From Pyxidicoccus xibeiensis (GTDB taxonomy: Bacteria; Myxococcota; Myxococcia; Myxococcales; Myxococcaceae), in NCBI RefSeq assembly GCF_024198175.1, contig NZ_JAJVKV010000007.1, positions 420,754 to 484,753 on the forward strand: 64,000 nucleotides of DNA. Reading direction: 5' to 3'. The position numbers and the translations under genes were made by a program. This document shows positions 37,865 to 47,775 of this stretch, in pieces. The notes below the pieces were generated by a model. That model did no database searches. It was given only the letters and a program-made list of their open reading frames with translations, and was not told the origin of the DNA. Every line of letters starts with the position of its first letter. The first letter of the stretch is position 1.

Positions 37865-38215
37865 TCAGACGCGCCGCTCGACCTGGGGCTCGTCCGAGTT
37901 GCCGATGCTGGAGAGCCAGTCCACGGTCCGCTGCAGCGGGGCCTTGCCGTGGACGGAGGGCGGCGTGAAGGCCCACAGCAGCAGGTACACCAGCAGCGCC
38001 GTCCCGCCGGACACCGCCAGCGCCACCACGAAGCCCACGCGCACCAGCGCCGCGTCCACGTTGAGCTGCTGGGCCAGCGCCGCGCACACCCCGAAGAGCG
38101 TCCGCCCCTCGACGCCGCGGTGGAACGGCTCCGCGCGGGAGCCGCAGTGCGGGCACCTCGTGGCCTCCACCCTCATCTCCTCCGTGCAGGCCGTGCAGCG
38201 CTTCATGGCGTCCAT
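37865..38215 (-). CDS. zinc-ribbon PspC-domain membrane protein
   Basis: The product has 116 residues. A four-Cys zinc ribbon (CTAC and CPHCG) at the N-terminus leads into a PspC domain: GRTLFGVCAALAQQLNVDAA is the signature helix, followed by a membrane segment LVRVGFVVALAVSGGTALLV and YLLLWAF. PspC proteins respond to inner-membrane stress. In the classical system PspC works with PspA; no pspA is visible here, and the ribbon replaces the usual N-terminus. ATG 38215 has GGAGAG upstream. Divergent from aceB across 268 bp. Confidence 0.8.
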   Translation of the reverse strand: MDAMKRCTACTEEMRVEATRCPHCGSRAEPFHRGVEGRTLFGVCAALAQQLNVDAALVRVGFVVALAVSGGTALLVYLLLWAFTPPSVHGKAPLQRTVDWLSSIGNSDEPQVERRV

Positions 38216-38340
38216 TGCGTGTCTCTCCTCTGTGCGGCCCCCTTGGCGTTGGCGGCCCGCATTCCTACCTACGAAGGCTGTTGCCGCCGATTGCATCCCG
38301 CCAGGCCGCCCATCCCGCCCGCCCCTCGCCCCCGTTTGTT

Positions 38341-38460
38341 GATTTACAGATTTAATGCGATGGTTGTTGACAGGATTACAGGCAAGCAGGCAGAACTTCA
38401 CCAACACTTCCCTTCTCCCCTCGGAAGATCCATTTTCCGAACCGTCACAGCGGATTTACA
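38341..38460 (+). promoter_or_regulatory. AT-rich promoter region of aceBA with repeated ATTTACA boxes
   Basis: This gap is visibly more AT-rich than its surroundings. GATTTACA occurs at 38341-38348 and 38453-38460, and GATTACA at 38374-38380; a related ATTTACA is at 37844. A perfect -35-like TTGACA sits at 38367-38372, but no good -10 lies at the standard distance. The boxes could bind a carbon-source regulator of the glyoxylate shunt. That is inference. Confidence 0.35.
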
Positions 38461-38483
38461 ACGCAGCAGGCCAAGGAGACCGG

Positions 38484-40109
38484 ATGAGCGAGGCAGTCCC
38501 TTCGATGAAGTCCCCGACCTTTGGCCATGGGGTGGTGGTGAAGGGGGCCTGGCACCCCGACTACGCCGAGGTGCTCACGCCGGAAGCCATGGAATTCGTG
38601 GCGAAGCTGGCCCGCACCTTCGGGGAGCGCCGGCTGGCGCTGCTGGAGCGCCGCAAGGCGGTGCAGGAGTCCTGGCGCAAGGGTGAGCGGCCCCACTTCC
38701 TGGCGGAGACGCGCTCCATCCGGGAGGGCAGCTGGACGGTGGCGCCCCTGCCCGCGGACCTCCAGGACCGCCGCGTGGAAATCACCGGCCCGGTGGACCG
38801 GAAGATGATCATCAACGCCCTCAACTCCGGGGCGAACGTCTTCATGGCGGACTTCGAGGACGCCAACAGCCCTACCTGGGACAACGTGGTGCGCGGGCAG
38901 CTCAACCTGCGCGACGCCGTCCGGAAGAGCATCTCCTTCACCGCCGAGGGCGGCAAGCACTACGCCCTGAACCCGAAGACGGCCGTCCTCTTCGTGCGTC
39001 CCCGCGGCTGGCACCTGCCCGAGCGCCACGTGGAAATCGACGGCAAGCCCATCTCCGGCTCGCTGTTCGACTTCGGCCTCTTCTTCTTCCACAACGCCCG
39101 CGAGCAGCTGGCGCGCGGCACCGGCCCGTACTTCTACCTGCCGAAGATGCAGAGCCACCTGGAGGCCCGGCTGTGGAACGACGTGTTCCACCTGGCCCAG
39201 TCGGAGCTCGACATCCCCCGGGGCACCATCAAGGCCACCGTCCTCATCGAGACGCTGCCCGCCGCGTTCGAGATGGACGAAATCCTCTACGAGCTGCGCG
39301 AGCACTCGGCCGGCCTCAACTGCGGCCGCTGGGACTACATCTTCAGCTTCATCAAGACGCTCCAGTCGGACACCAGCGTCGTGCTGCCCGACCGCGGCCA
39401 GGTGACGATGGACAAGGCGTTCCTCAACGCCTACTCGCAGCTGCTCATCCAGACGTGCCACCGCCGCAACGTGCACGCCATGGGCGGCATGGCCGCCTTC
39501 ATCCCCATCAAGGGTGACGCGGCCGCCAACGAGGCCGTGCTGGACAAGGTCCGCGTGGACAAGCTGCGCGAGGTGAAGAACGGCCACGACGGCACCTGGG
39601 TGGCCCACCCGGGCCTCGTCCCCGTGGCCCGCGCCATCTTCGACGAGCACATGAAGGGCCCCAACCAGCTCTCCAACAAGCGCGAGGACGTGCGCATCGG
39701 CGAGGCGGAGCTGCTCAAGGTGCCCTCCGGCACCCGCACCGAGGAGGGCCTGCGCCACAACCTGCGCGTGGGCATCCAGTACACCGCCGCCTGGCTGGGC
39801 GGCCTGGGCTGCGTGCCGCTCTACAACCTGATGGAGGACGCGGCCACCGCGGAGATCTCCCGCGCGCAGGTGTGGCAGTGGCTGCACCACGGCGCCTCGC
39901 TGGACGACGGCCGCAAGGTGACGGCGGAGCTGTTCCGCACGCTGCTGGCCGAGGAGATGGCCCACCTCGAGAAGGAGGGCGCCAAGGAGCGCTACGGCGC
40001 CGCCCACCTGGAGCGCGCCCGCGCCCTCTTCGAGCGGCTGTCCACCGCGTCCACCTTCGAGGACTTCCTCACCCTGCCCGCCTACGAAGCACTCGACTCG
40101 ACGAGCTGA
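38484..40109 (+). CDS. aceB: malate synthase A
   Basis: The product has 541 residues, the length of the short (A) isoform. It condenses glyoxylate with acetyl-CoA to malate, the second step of the glyoxylate shunt. VFMADFEDANSPTWDNVVRG is the active-site region with its acidic residues; TVLIETLPAAFEMDEILYEL holds the catalytic Glu, and GRWDYIFSFIK is another conserved block. The ATG at 38484 follows AAGGAGA. AceA follows 47 bases downstream and a strong terminator closes the pair, so both are one transcript under the AT-rich promoter region. Confidence 0.96.
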   Translation: MSEAVPSMKSPTFGHGVVVKGAWHPDYAEVLTPEAMEFVAKLARTFGERRLALLERRKAVQESWRKGERPHFLAETRSIREGSWTVAPLPADLQDRRVEITGPVDRKMIINALNSGANVFMADFEDANSPTWDNVVRGQLNLRDAVRKSISFTAEGGKHYALNPKTAVLFVRPRGWHLPERHVEIDGKPISGSLFDFGLFFFHNAREQLARGTGPYFYLPKMQSHLEARLWNDVFHLAQSELDIPRGTIKATVLIETLPAAFEMDEILYELREHSAGLNCGRWDYIFSFIKTLQSDTSVVLPDRGQVTMDKAFLNAYSQLLIQTCHRRNVHAMGGMAAFIPIKGDAAANEAVLDKVRVDKLREVKNGHDGTWVAHPGLVPVARAIFDEHMKGPNQLSNKREDVRIGEAELLKVPSGTRTEEGLRHNLRVGIQYTAAWLGGLGCVPLYNLMEDAATAEISRAQVWQWLHHGASLDDGRKVTAELFRTLLAEEMAHLEKEGAKERYGAAHLERARALFERLSTASTFEDFLTLPAYEALDSTS

Positions 40110-40156
40110 CCCGGCAGCACCCACCTTCAACGACTCTCTGTAGCGAGGAGCCATCG

Positions 40157-41443
<1,287 letters not shown>

Positions 41444-41466
41444 GCCCGGCTGTCGCGCAAGGGCTT

Positions 41467-41524
41467 CCGGAGGCCGTGGAGTTACGGGGAGCACGCCCGT
41501 AAGTCCGCGGCCTTCGGGCGTTTT
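41467..41524 (+). terminator. long intrinsic terminator after aceA
   Basis: The arms 41467-41488 and 41496-41517 pair at 21 of 22 positions (two GU pairs, one mismatch) around a 7-base loop, and TTTT follows within a few bases. It lies 24 bases past the aceA stop. Length, near-perfect pairing and the T-run make this the best factor-independent terminator in the window. Confidence 0.85.
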
Positions 41525-41621
41525 CGGGGGGACGCAACTTCCGGCCGGGCCGGGCGATAATGAGATTAGAGGCCCGACACGCACGAGGTGTGCGTCCGTT
41601 GCGGGCAGCGATGGAGCCGCC

Positions 41622-42038
41622 ATGAACCGCATCAACTCGCTCAACGGTCCCCGCGTCCAGCCGCCCACCACGCAGGCCACCCAGGGCCCCGGGAGCACCG
41701 GCTTCGGCGCGCGCCTCAACGGCGGCCTCTCCGCGGCGACTCCCGGTCCGGGAGACCCGCTGATGGCGTCCGGCGGCGCGGTGGTGGCCTCGGCGCTGGC
41801 CTCCGTGGGCAGCGCGCCGCACACCGGCCTGATGAACACCTACCTGGGGGCCATCGGCCGCGGCCCCATCGCCCAGGATGGCTCCAAGGCGGGGATGCCG
41901 CAGACGCCTGCGGAGCCGGGCTCGGAGCAGGCGAAGCAGGAGCAGGTGCTCCACGACCTCGCCACGCTCTCCGCCGCCACGCTGGGCAACGCCATCATCC
42001 ACATGGGCAACAAGAACCGCCTCAGCCTCGACACCTGA
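41622..42038 (+). CDS. hypothetical protein, disordered N-terminus
   Basis: The product has 138 residues. Residues 1-45 are Gln/Pro/Thr/Gly-rich (QPPTTQATQGPGSTGFGARL), then a helical part follows (GGAVVASALASVGSAPHTGL, LHDLATLSAATLGNAIIHMG). No signal peptide. The 5' leader holds a possible -10 box GATAAT at 41556 and a 6-bp-armed palindrome ACGCAC/GTGCGT at 41581-41597. GGAG lies before the ATG. Family not recognised; the style is seen in secreted or effector-like small proteins, but nothing proves it. Confidence 0.6.
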   Translation: MNRINSLNGPRVQPPTTQATQGPGSTGFGARLNGGLSAATPGPGDPLMASGGAVVASALASVGSAPHTGLMNTYLGAIGRGPIAQDGSKAGMPQTPAEPGSEQAKQEQVLHDLATLSAATLGNAIIHMGNKNRLSLDT

Positions 42039-42056
42039 GCGTCGAGGGGCCGCGGC

Positions 42057-42299
42057 TCAGCCCTTCCGCTTGTTGCTCGACTTGTCGTAGCGCTGGCGGT
42101 GCTCGGTCTGCAGCTCGGGGGTGCCCTTCCACGGGAGGTCCACGTCCGTGCGCTGGCCCCCGTTCTGCTCCGTCACGTCATTGAGGTAGTCGGAGCGCCC
42201 CTCCGCGGGGACGCGCTCGCCGTCCTCGTCGGGGTCCTTCTGCTTCGCGGGGTCCAGGGGGATGCCGGTGCCCGTCTTCAGGTATTCCTTCGGGTCCAT
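42057..42299 (-). CDS. small hydrophilic protein (80 aa)
   Basis: The product is 80 residues of mostly charged and polar amino acids, starting MDPKEYLKTGTGIPLDPAKQ and ending YDKSSNKRKG. No hydrophobic core or cysteine. Probably disordered or a small nucleic-acid/protein binder. Family not recognised. It converges with the preceding gene (18 bases between stops). Confidence 0.6.
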   Translation of the reverse strand: MDPKEYLKTGTGIPLDPAKQKDPDEDGERVPAEGRSDYLNDVTEQNGGQRTDVDLPWKGTPELQTEHRQRYDKSSNKRKG

Positions 42300-42405
42300 G
42301 TCGTGAGGCTCCTTCGAGCAGAGGTGCGTTGACGCCTTGCCTCGAAGGTGGGGACGGCCGGCCTCTGTGCGCAGGGAGGAACCAGGCGGGCAGCCCCCCG
42401 GCGGC

Positions 42406-42744
42406 TCAGTTGAGGTACTTGGGCCGGGGCGGCTCGGCGGCCTGCTGCTGCATCAGCTCGATGCCCTGGCGCGTGAGGATGAAGCGCACCACGCCGGAGC
42501 CGCGCTCGGTGTCGATTTCCGCCTCGAAGGCGGGCCCGGAGATGCCGCCCAGGGACACGTCCTTGCGCAGGTTCACCACCCTGCCGCTCAGCATGTCCCC
42601 GGCGACCTGCTTCATCCCGTCACCACGCCGGTGCAGCTCGAAGGCGGCCTGGTGCAGCGTCATCGCCAGCGCTGGCGTCAGCGGCTGGGTGCTGAACAGG
42701 ACGGAGATGAGGAGCCAGTAGGGCGGGGCCGAATCGGAGGACAT
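42406..42744 (-). CDS. hypothetical protein (112 aa)
   Basis: The product has 112 residues. A short hydrophobic N-terminus (YWLLISVLFSTQPLTPALA) could be a signal or a buried helix. The rest is a mixed alpha/beta chain with GDGMKQVAGDMLSGRVVNLR and GPAFEAEIDTERGSGVVRFI, ending AAEPPRPKYLN. Family not recognised. It lies 30 bases past the glycyl-tRNA synthetase stop on the same strand and may be co-transcribed. Confidence 0.6.
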   Translation of the reverse strand: MSSDSAPPYWLLISVLFSTQPLTPALAMTLHQAAFELHRRGDGMKQVAGDMLSGRVVNLRKDVSLGGISGPAFEAEIDTERGSGVVRFILTRQGIELMQQQAAEPPRPKYLN

Positions 42745-42774
42745 CGCCCCCCATGCATACTAGGCGGGGGTGGC

Positions 42775-44388
42775 TCAGGCCATCTTCTCTCGCAGGTACG
42801 TCTCCAGCTCGGAGATGGTGATGCGCTCCTGGGCCATGGAGTCGCGGTGACGCACCGTGACGGTGTCCTTCGAGGACGCGTCCTTGCCGTCGCCGAGCGT
42901 GTCGAAGTCCACCGTGACGCAGAAGGGGGTGCCAATCTCGTCCTGGCGCCGGTACAGCTTTCCGATGGCGCCGGTGTCGTCGTAGACGACGCGCATGGAG
43001 CCCGAGGACTGGAGCTGCCGGCGGATGCCCTTGGCCACGCTCACGATGCCCGGGTGGTTCTTCTTCAAGGGCAGCACGGCCACCTTGATGGGCGCCAGGC
43101 GCGGCTTGAAGTGCAGCACCGTCCGGTAGAACTCGTCGACGACGGGGTCCACCTGGCCGCGGAGCTTCTTGGCGACCTCGATGCTCTCCGCGCCCGGCAT
43201 GGACAGCAGGCCGGTGACGGACGCGAGCCGCTCGCCGAGCGCGCCGGCGATGCGCTCCCCCTCCGCGAGGATGGCGTTCTTCATGTCCGCCGGGAGCTTG
43301 TCGTTGCGGCCCACGGACTTGAGGAACGTGCCGAGCGCCTCTTCAATCGGCTTCAGGCGGTCCGCCGGAGCGGGCTTCACCTGCTCCTCGGCATACGCCT
43401 CGCTGAGCACCGCGAGCACGCCGCGGTCGACACCGGCGGACGGCTCAATCACGAACGGCACCACGTGCTGCTTCGTCTCGGGGTCGAAGTACGTGAGCTT
43501 CTCGGTGCTGTGGGCGTTGGGGGACACGCGCGCCTTCAGCCCGAGCGAGCCCTGGTCCTTGCTGTGGGAGCCCAGGTCGTAGTCGGTGCGGTTGGCGATG
43601 CCCTCGAGCTCCTCGAGGCCATGCGGGAAGCGGTAGAGCAGGTCGACCGTGGCCTTGGCGTAGTGCGCCAGCTCGTTCGCCTTCTGGTGGTACGGCTCCA
43701 GGTTCTGCCGGGAGAGCCCGACGGAGATCCACCAGTTGATGCGGTCCTCGACCCACTTCTGGTGCCAGGCCTCGTCCTCGCCGGGCTTCACGAAGAACTC
43801 GATTTCCATCTGCTCGAACTCACGCACGCGGAAGATGAAGTTGCGCGGGGTGATTTCGTTTCGGAACGACTTGCCAATCTGGGCGATGCCGAAGGGGAGC
43901 TTGCGGGAGGTGGAGTCGAGGACGTGCTTGAAGTTGAGGAAGATGCCCTGGGCCGTCTCGGGGCGCAGGTACGAGAAGGACTCGGGGTCCGGCACCGGTC
44001 CGACCTGCGTCTTGAACATCAGGTTGAACGGGCGGGGCTCGGTGAGCTCGGCGGAGCCGCAGCTGGGGCACTTGCCGGCAATCTGGTCCGCGCGCCAGCG
44101 CATCTTGCAGCCCTTGCAGTCGACCATGGGGTCCACGAAGGTCTCTTCGTGCCCCGAGTAGCGCCACGCGAGCTTGTTCATGAGGATGGCGGCGTCGATG
44201 CCCTCCATGTCCTCGCGCTCCCAGACGTTGGCGCGCCACCAGGCCAGCTTCAGGTTGTTCTTCAGCTCGACGCCGAGCGGGCCGTAGTCGTACGTACCCT
44301 GCAGCCCTCCGTAGATGGCGGACCTTGGGAAGATGAAGCCCCGGCGCTTACACAGGGAAACGAGCTGCTCCATCGTCTGCGCGGCCAT
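42775..44388 (-). CDS. glyQS: glycyl-tRNA synthetase, single-chain alpha2 type
   Basis: The product has 537 residues. It charges tRNA-Gly with glycine. This is the homodimeric eukaryote/Thermus-like form rather than the alpha2-beta2 form. Class II motif 2 is IGKSFRNEITPRNFIFRVRE and motif 3 lies in EPSAGVDRGVLAVL. An inserted zinc ribbon (C91, C94, C107, C110) lies at VDCKGCKMRWRADQIAGKCP. The C-terminal anticodon-binding domain (about 410-520) follows. AGGA precedes ATG 44388. Confidence 0.96.
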   Translation of the reverse strand: MAAQTMEQLVSLCKRRGFIFPRSAIYGGLQGTYDYGPLGVELKNNLKLAWWRANVWEREDMEGIDAAILMNKLAWRYSGHEETFVDPMVDCKGCKMRWRADQIAGKCPSCGSAELTEPRPFNLMFKTQVGPVPDPESFSYLRPETAQGIFLNFKHVLDSTSRKLPFGIAQIGKSFRNEITPRNFIFRVREFEQMEIEFFVKPGEDEAWHQKWVEDRINWWISVGLSRQNLEPYHQKANELAHYAKATVDLLYRFPHGLEELEGIANRTDYDLGSHSKDQGSLGLKARVSPNAHSTEKLTYFDPETKQHVVPFVIEPSAGVDRGVLAVLSEAYAEEQVKPAPADRLKPIEEALGTFLKSVGRNDKLPADMKNAILAEGERIAGALGERLASVTGLLSMPGAESIEVAKKLRGQVDPVVDEFYRTVLHFKPRLAPIKVAVLPLKKNHPGIVSVAKGIRRQLQSSGSMRVVYDDTGAIGKLYRRQDEIGTPFCVTVDFDTLGDGKDASSKDTVTVRHRDSMAQERITISELETYLREKMA

Positions 44389-44462
44389 CGGAGTCCTGCT
44401 CCTTCGTGAGCGGTGAGACGCCGACGCTACACCGCCCGCCAGGGAAATCGGCGCGCTCCGTG

Positions 44463-44491
44463 CCGCGAGTCGTGCACGGGATGACTCGCGG
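44463..44491 (-). terminator. perfect hairpin after the radical SAM gene
   Basis: CCGCGAGTC and GACTCGCGG pair perfectly over 9 bp around 11 bases. It begins 9 bases past the stop of the radical SAM gene and precedes the synthetase gene in the same direction. No T-run follows. The perfect stem and the position support a terminator. Confidence 0.5.
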
Positions 44492-44499
44492 AAGGCGGC

Positions 44500-45783
44500 T
44501 CAGCCGGCGCGGGGCCGGCGGCGGGCGGCGATGCCCTCCGCGAGCGCGGCCTGCTGCTTCCAGTGGCCGTACAGGCGCCCCTGCGAGGCCAGCCGGTCCA
44601 GCTTGCGCTGCGTCTCCTCGTCGACACGGCCGGGAGGCGCGTCCCGGAAGGGCGTGCCGGGCAGCGGCATGAAGGTGTGCCCGTGCACGCGGGCGCCCAG
44701 CGCGGCCAGCCGCTCCATGAGGGCCACGGTGGCGTCCACGTCGGAGCGCTCCTCGCCGGGTAGGCCGAGGATGAAGTCCACGTTGGGCACGAAGCCGCCC
44801 TCCACCGCGATTCGCGTGGCGCGCACCACTGCCTCCACGTCGTGGCCCCGGCGGGTGCTCTGGAGGATGCGCTCGGAGCCGGACTGCCCGCCGATGATGA
44901 GGTTGTCGTTGTGCACGTAGCGCTTGAGGAGCGCCAGCGCCTCGGGCGTGACGTGCTCGGGACGGACCTCCGAGGGGAAGGTGCCGTAGTAGATGCGCCC
45001 GTCCGGGGCCATGGCCTCGCGTACGGCGGCGAGCAGTTCCTCCACGGCGGCCAGGTTCACCGACTCGTCGGCAGTGCCGTAGGACATGGACGTGGGGGTG
45101 ATGAAGCGGATGTCTCGCCGGCCCGAGCGGCGCAGCTCGCGGGCCCAGTGCGCCACGTTGGCCACGGAGCGGTGGCGGAAGCGGGCCTTGGACATGAAGG
45201 GCGTCTGGCAGAAGCGGCAGGCGTAGATGCAGCCGCGCGTGACTTCGATGGCGCCGTACATGGCGTTGCGCGCGGCGAAGGGCGGGAAGTCGTCGAGCTG
45301 GACGCCCTCGCCCCGGCCGTGCTGCACCAGCTTCCCGTCCTTCAGGTGCGCGGTGCCGTGCGTGGCGCGAGGGTCCTCGCCGCGCAGCACCCGGCCCAGC
45401 AGGGCGCGCAGCGAGTGCTCACCCTCGCCGATGGCGATGAGGTCGAAGCCGGCCTGGAGCGTCTGGAGCGGCTCTGCGGTGGCGTGGACGCCGCCGGCGA
45501 TGCAGAGGACGTCGCGTCCCTCCAGGCGCTCACGCACCCAGGCGAGCTCTTCGGCGGCGGGGCCGAAGCTGGCCGAGTAGAAGGACCAGGCGGCTACCAC
45601 GGTGTCGCCCGCGTCCGCGCGCTCGCGCACGGTGGCCAGGAGCGTCTCGCGGTCCCTCGGGAAGTGGAGCGTGACGTCCGCGAGCGCCGGGTCCGACTCC
45701 ACGGCTCCGGCGAGCACGGTGAAGGCGTACTTGCCCGGGTACTGGTAGCTGAGGACGAGCGCGACGCCGCGGTGGGGCTCCAT
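44500..45783 (-). CDS. B12-binding-domain radical SAM protein
   Basis: The product has 427 residues from ATG 45783 (GTG 45804 is an alternative; neither has a ribosome site). The N-terminal 130 residues form a cobalamin-binding-like Rossmann domain (WSFYSASFGPAAEELAWVRE, LCIAGGVHATAEPLQTLQAG) without the DxHxxG histidine, so cobalamin may bind base-off or not at all. The radical SAM cluster motif C-x3-C-x2-C is CIYACRFCQT after IEVTRG. LGLPGEERSDVDATVALMER follows. Members perform methylations or rearrangements, often in natural-product or tRNA pathways. Substrate unknown. Confidence 0.85.
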   Translation of the reverse strand: MEPHRGVALVLSYQYPGKYAFTVLAGAVESDPALADVTLHFPRDRETLLATVRERADAGDTVVAAWSFYSASFGPAAEELAWVRERLEGRDVLCIAGGVHATAEPLQTLQAGFDLIAIGEGEHSLRALLGRVLRGEDPRATHGTAHLKDGKLVQHGRGEGVQLDDFPPFAARNAMYGAIEVTRGCIYACRFCQTPFMSKARFRHRSVANVAHWARELRRSGRRDIRFITPTSMSYGTADESVNLAAVEELLAAVREAMAPDGRIYYGTFPSEVRPEHVTPEALALLKRYVHNDNLIIGGQSGSERILQSTRRGHDVEAVVRATRIAVEGGFVPNVDFILGLPGEERSDVDATVALMERLAALGARVHGHTFMPLPGTPFRDAPPGRVDEETQRKLDRLASQGRLYGHWKQQAALAEGIAARRRPRAG

Positions 45784-45852
45784 GCTGGGTTGCCATGATG
45801 CCACACGGGCCGCGACGCAAGGCCTCCGGTGAGCAGGCAGGCGAGCCCGGCG

Positions 45853-45875
45853 CTCAGCGGGTGGTGGACGCTGAG
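45853..45875 (-). promoter_or_regulatory. hairpin upstream of the radical SAM gene
   Basis: CTCAGCG and CGCTGAG pair perfectly around 9 bases and overlap the stop of a 24-codon open frame on the minus strand. The structure lies about 50 to 70 bases upstream of the radical SAM start. It could be a leader attenuator or a chance palindrome. Confidence 0.35.
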
Positions 45876-45928
45876 GCGGGTGGCGCTGGCTTGCGCGGCA
45901 CCCATCCGCGGAGCAGTGCGCGTTTCAT
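45854..45928 (-). CDS. possible 24-residue leader peptide
   Basis: ATG 45928 is preceded by GGAGG at good distance and opens a 24-codon frame (MKRALLRGWVPRKPAP...) that is rich in Arg, Pro and Ala and ends inside the hairpin 45853-45875. It precedes the radical SAM gene by about 50 bases. The ribosome site supports translation; the peptide has no long run of one amino acid, so classical attenuation is not shown. In this GC range such short frames are frequent. Confidence 0.3.
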   Translation of the reverse strand: MKRALLRGWVPRKPAPPASASTTR

Positions 45929-46100
45929 GACGGCCTCCAGGGAAGCTCGGGTTCACGAAGCGGGAAGACGTGCCGCGCAACGCGCGATTGCGAGCGGCCT
46001 TCCCACGAGCCCCGGGAAACGGGTGCGGTTCTCATCCTGAGAAACTGAGCCCCCAGCTGTGGCCCCTGCCGGCGACACCTGGCGCAAACCTGTCGGACAG

Positions 46101-46166
46101 TCGGACAGGTTTGGAACGGCCGCGTCCGGCAGCCGCCTCGGGGACTCAGAATGAGAGTCCGACCCT
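46101..46166 (+). repeat. 66-bp dispersed repeat, copy A
   Basis: A 66-bp segment that recurs as reverse complement at 63821-63886 with 4 differences. This copy lies 32 bases from the 3' end of the decarboxylase gene. It is preceded by a short inverted repeat (ACCTGTC at 46089-46095, GACAGGT at 46104-46110) and contains GGACTC/GAGTCC arms (46143-46161). It is probably a non-coding mobile or regulatory repeat. Confidence 0.8.
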
Positions 46167-46198
46167 GCGGCCGCGTTACCGAATCCCCTGCGTGTCGC

Positions 46199-47722
46199 TC
46201 AGCCGGCGGCAGCGGAGAGCGCGTCCCAGGCGGCGCGCACGTGCCGCGCCTTCGTGTACGTGCCGCCGATGGCCATGCGCAGCACATAGCGGGCGGGCGT
46301 GCCATCCACGGAAGGAAGCACGGTGTGCGTGAGGAACAGCCGGCCCGTGGAGTTGACCCGCTCCAGCAGGGCGCGGTTGCGGGCATCGGTGGCGTCGGAC
46401 GCCTCGCCGGGCAGGGGCTTGAGCCGGAAGCACACGAGCGACAGCGAGCGCGGCGCGGCGAGCTCGAAGCGCGCGTCTTCCCTCACCCAGGTCTCGAAGT
46501 CTCCGGCCAGCTTCACGTGGCCCCGGACATGGGTGCGCAGGCCGCGCGCGCCGTAGTGCCGCAGCACGAACCAGAGCTTCAGCGCGCGGAAGCGGCGGCC
46601 CAGCGGAACCTGCCAGTCGCGGTAGTCGATGACGGCGCCGCTCGCGCTGGCCGCGTTGCGCAGGTACTCGGGCGTCACGCTCAGCGCGTCCAGCAGGGCG
46701 CTCCGGTCGCGCGTGTAGAAGGCATTGCAGTCGAAGTTGGTCAGCAGCCACTTGTGCGGGTTGAAGGCGAACGAGTCCACCAGCTCCACGCCGTCCAGCA
46801 GCGCCCGGTGCTCGTCGCATACCAGCGCTGCGCCGGCCCACGCGGCGTCCACGTGCAGCCAGCAACCCGCCGCCTTCACGCCAGTGCGCTCCAGGACGCC
46901 GGCCACGGCGCGGACGGGGTCGACTGCTCCGGAGGACGTGGAGCCCACGGTGGCGCAGACGAAGAAGGGCCGCCGTCCCGCTGCGAGGTCCTCGCGAATG
47001 GCGCGCTCGAGGACGTCGGGACGGAGCGCGAAGTGGGCATCGGTCTCCAGTTGCCGGACGTGGACCGTGTCGTCCGCGCCCCGGGCGACGCCGCAGAGCA
47101 TGGCGGCCTTGAGCACGGACGAGTGCGCCTGGGTGGAGGAGTACGCCACCCACTGGGCGTCCGCGGGTGCGCCGTGACGGCGGACGCGCTCGCGGGCGGC
47201 GACCATGGCGACGAGGGTGGCCTCGCTGGCAGTGCCCTGGATGACGCCGCCGCCGGTGGCGGAGGTGGAGCGGAAGGACGCGGGCAGGGCCGTCAGCTCC
47301 GCGAGCCAGTCCAGGACGCGGGTCTCCATCTCGGTGGCAGCGGGGCTGGTGGACCAGAGCATGCCCTGCACGCCGAGGCCGGCTGAGAGGAGCTCGCCCA
47401 GGACGGCGGGGCCGGAGGCGTTGGCGGGGAAGTAGGCGAAGAAGGACGGGGACTGCCAGTGCGTCAGCCCCGGCACCACGACGTCTTCGAGGTCGCGGAA
47501 GATGGCGTCCCAGCCCTGCTCACCGGCCAGGCCCTCCTCGGGGGGATGGGCGGGGAGCTTCGAGGCGACATCTCCGGGGGAGACCTGCGAACGGACAGGG
47601 AAGGACTCGAGGCGGGACCAATAATCCGCAATCCAGTCCACCATCCGGTGTCCGAGCTTGCGGAACTCCTCGGGGCTCAGGTGGGGTACGGCTTCGTCAC
47701 CATCACGCGAGTCGTGGCTCAT
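46199..47722 (-). CDS. PLP-dependent aromatic/amino-acid decarboxylase (group II)
   Basis: The product has 507 residues. Lys324 in SFAFNPHKWLLTNFDC is the PLP lysine; HVDAAWAG supplies Asp292 for the pyridine nitrogen, and His200 in AYSSTQAHSS stacks on the ring. Length and order match group II decarboxylases, which include aromatic-L-amino-acid and tyrosine decarboxylases as well as aldehyde synthases. Substrate cannot be fixed from sequence. I chose ATG 47722 because GGAGGAAC is upstream; GTG 47740 is possible. A dispersed repeat lies just past its 3' end. Confidence 0.9.
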   Translation of the reverse strand: MSHDSRDGDEAVPHLSPEEFRKLGHRMVDWIADYWSRLESFPVRSQVSPGDVASKLPAHPPEEGLAGEQGWDAIFRDLEDVVVPGLTHWQSPSFFAYFPANASGPAVLGELLSAGLGVQGMLWSTSPAATEMETRVLDWLAELTALPASFRSTSATGGGVIQGTASEATLVAMVAARERVRRHGAPADAQWVAYSSTQAHSSVLKAAMLCGVARGADDTVHVRQLETDAHFALRPDVLERAIREDLAAGRRPFFVCATVGSTSSGAVDPVRAVAGVLERTGVKAAGCWLHVDAAWAGAALVCDEHRALLDGVELVDSFAFNPHKWLLTNFDCNAFYTRDRSALLDALSVTPEYLRNAASASGAVIDYRDWQVPLGRRFRALKLWFVLRHYGARGLRTHVRGHVKLAGDFETWVREDARFELAAPRSLSLVCFRLKPLPGEASDATDARNRALLERVNSTGRLFLTHTVLPSVDGTPARYVLRMAIGGTYTKARHVRAAWDALSAAAG

Positions 47723-47775
47723 GCCCGCGGTTCCTCCCACGGGAGGCGCGGAGCTTCAAGCACCGGAGAGTGGAG

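Noticed and set aside
38367..38396. Complete sigma-70 promoter for aceB with TTGACA as -35
   Set aside because: No convincing -10 box is found at 16-18 bases, so only the -35-like element is recorded.
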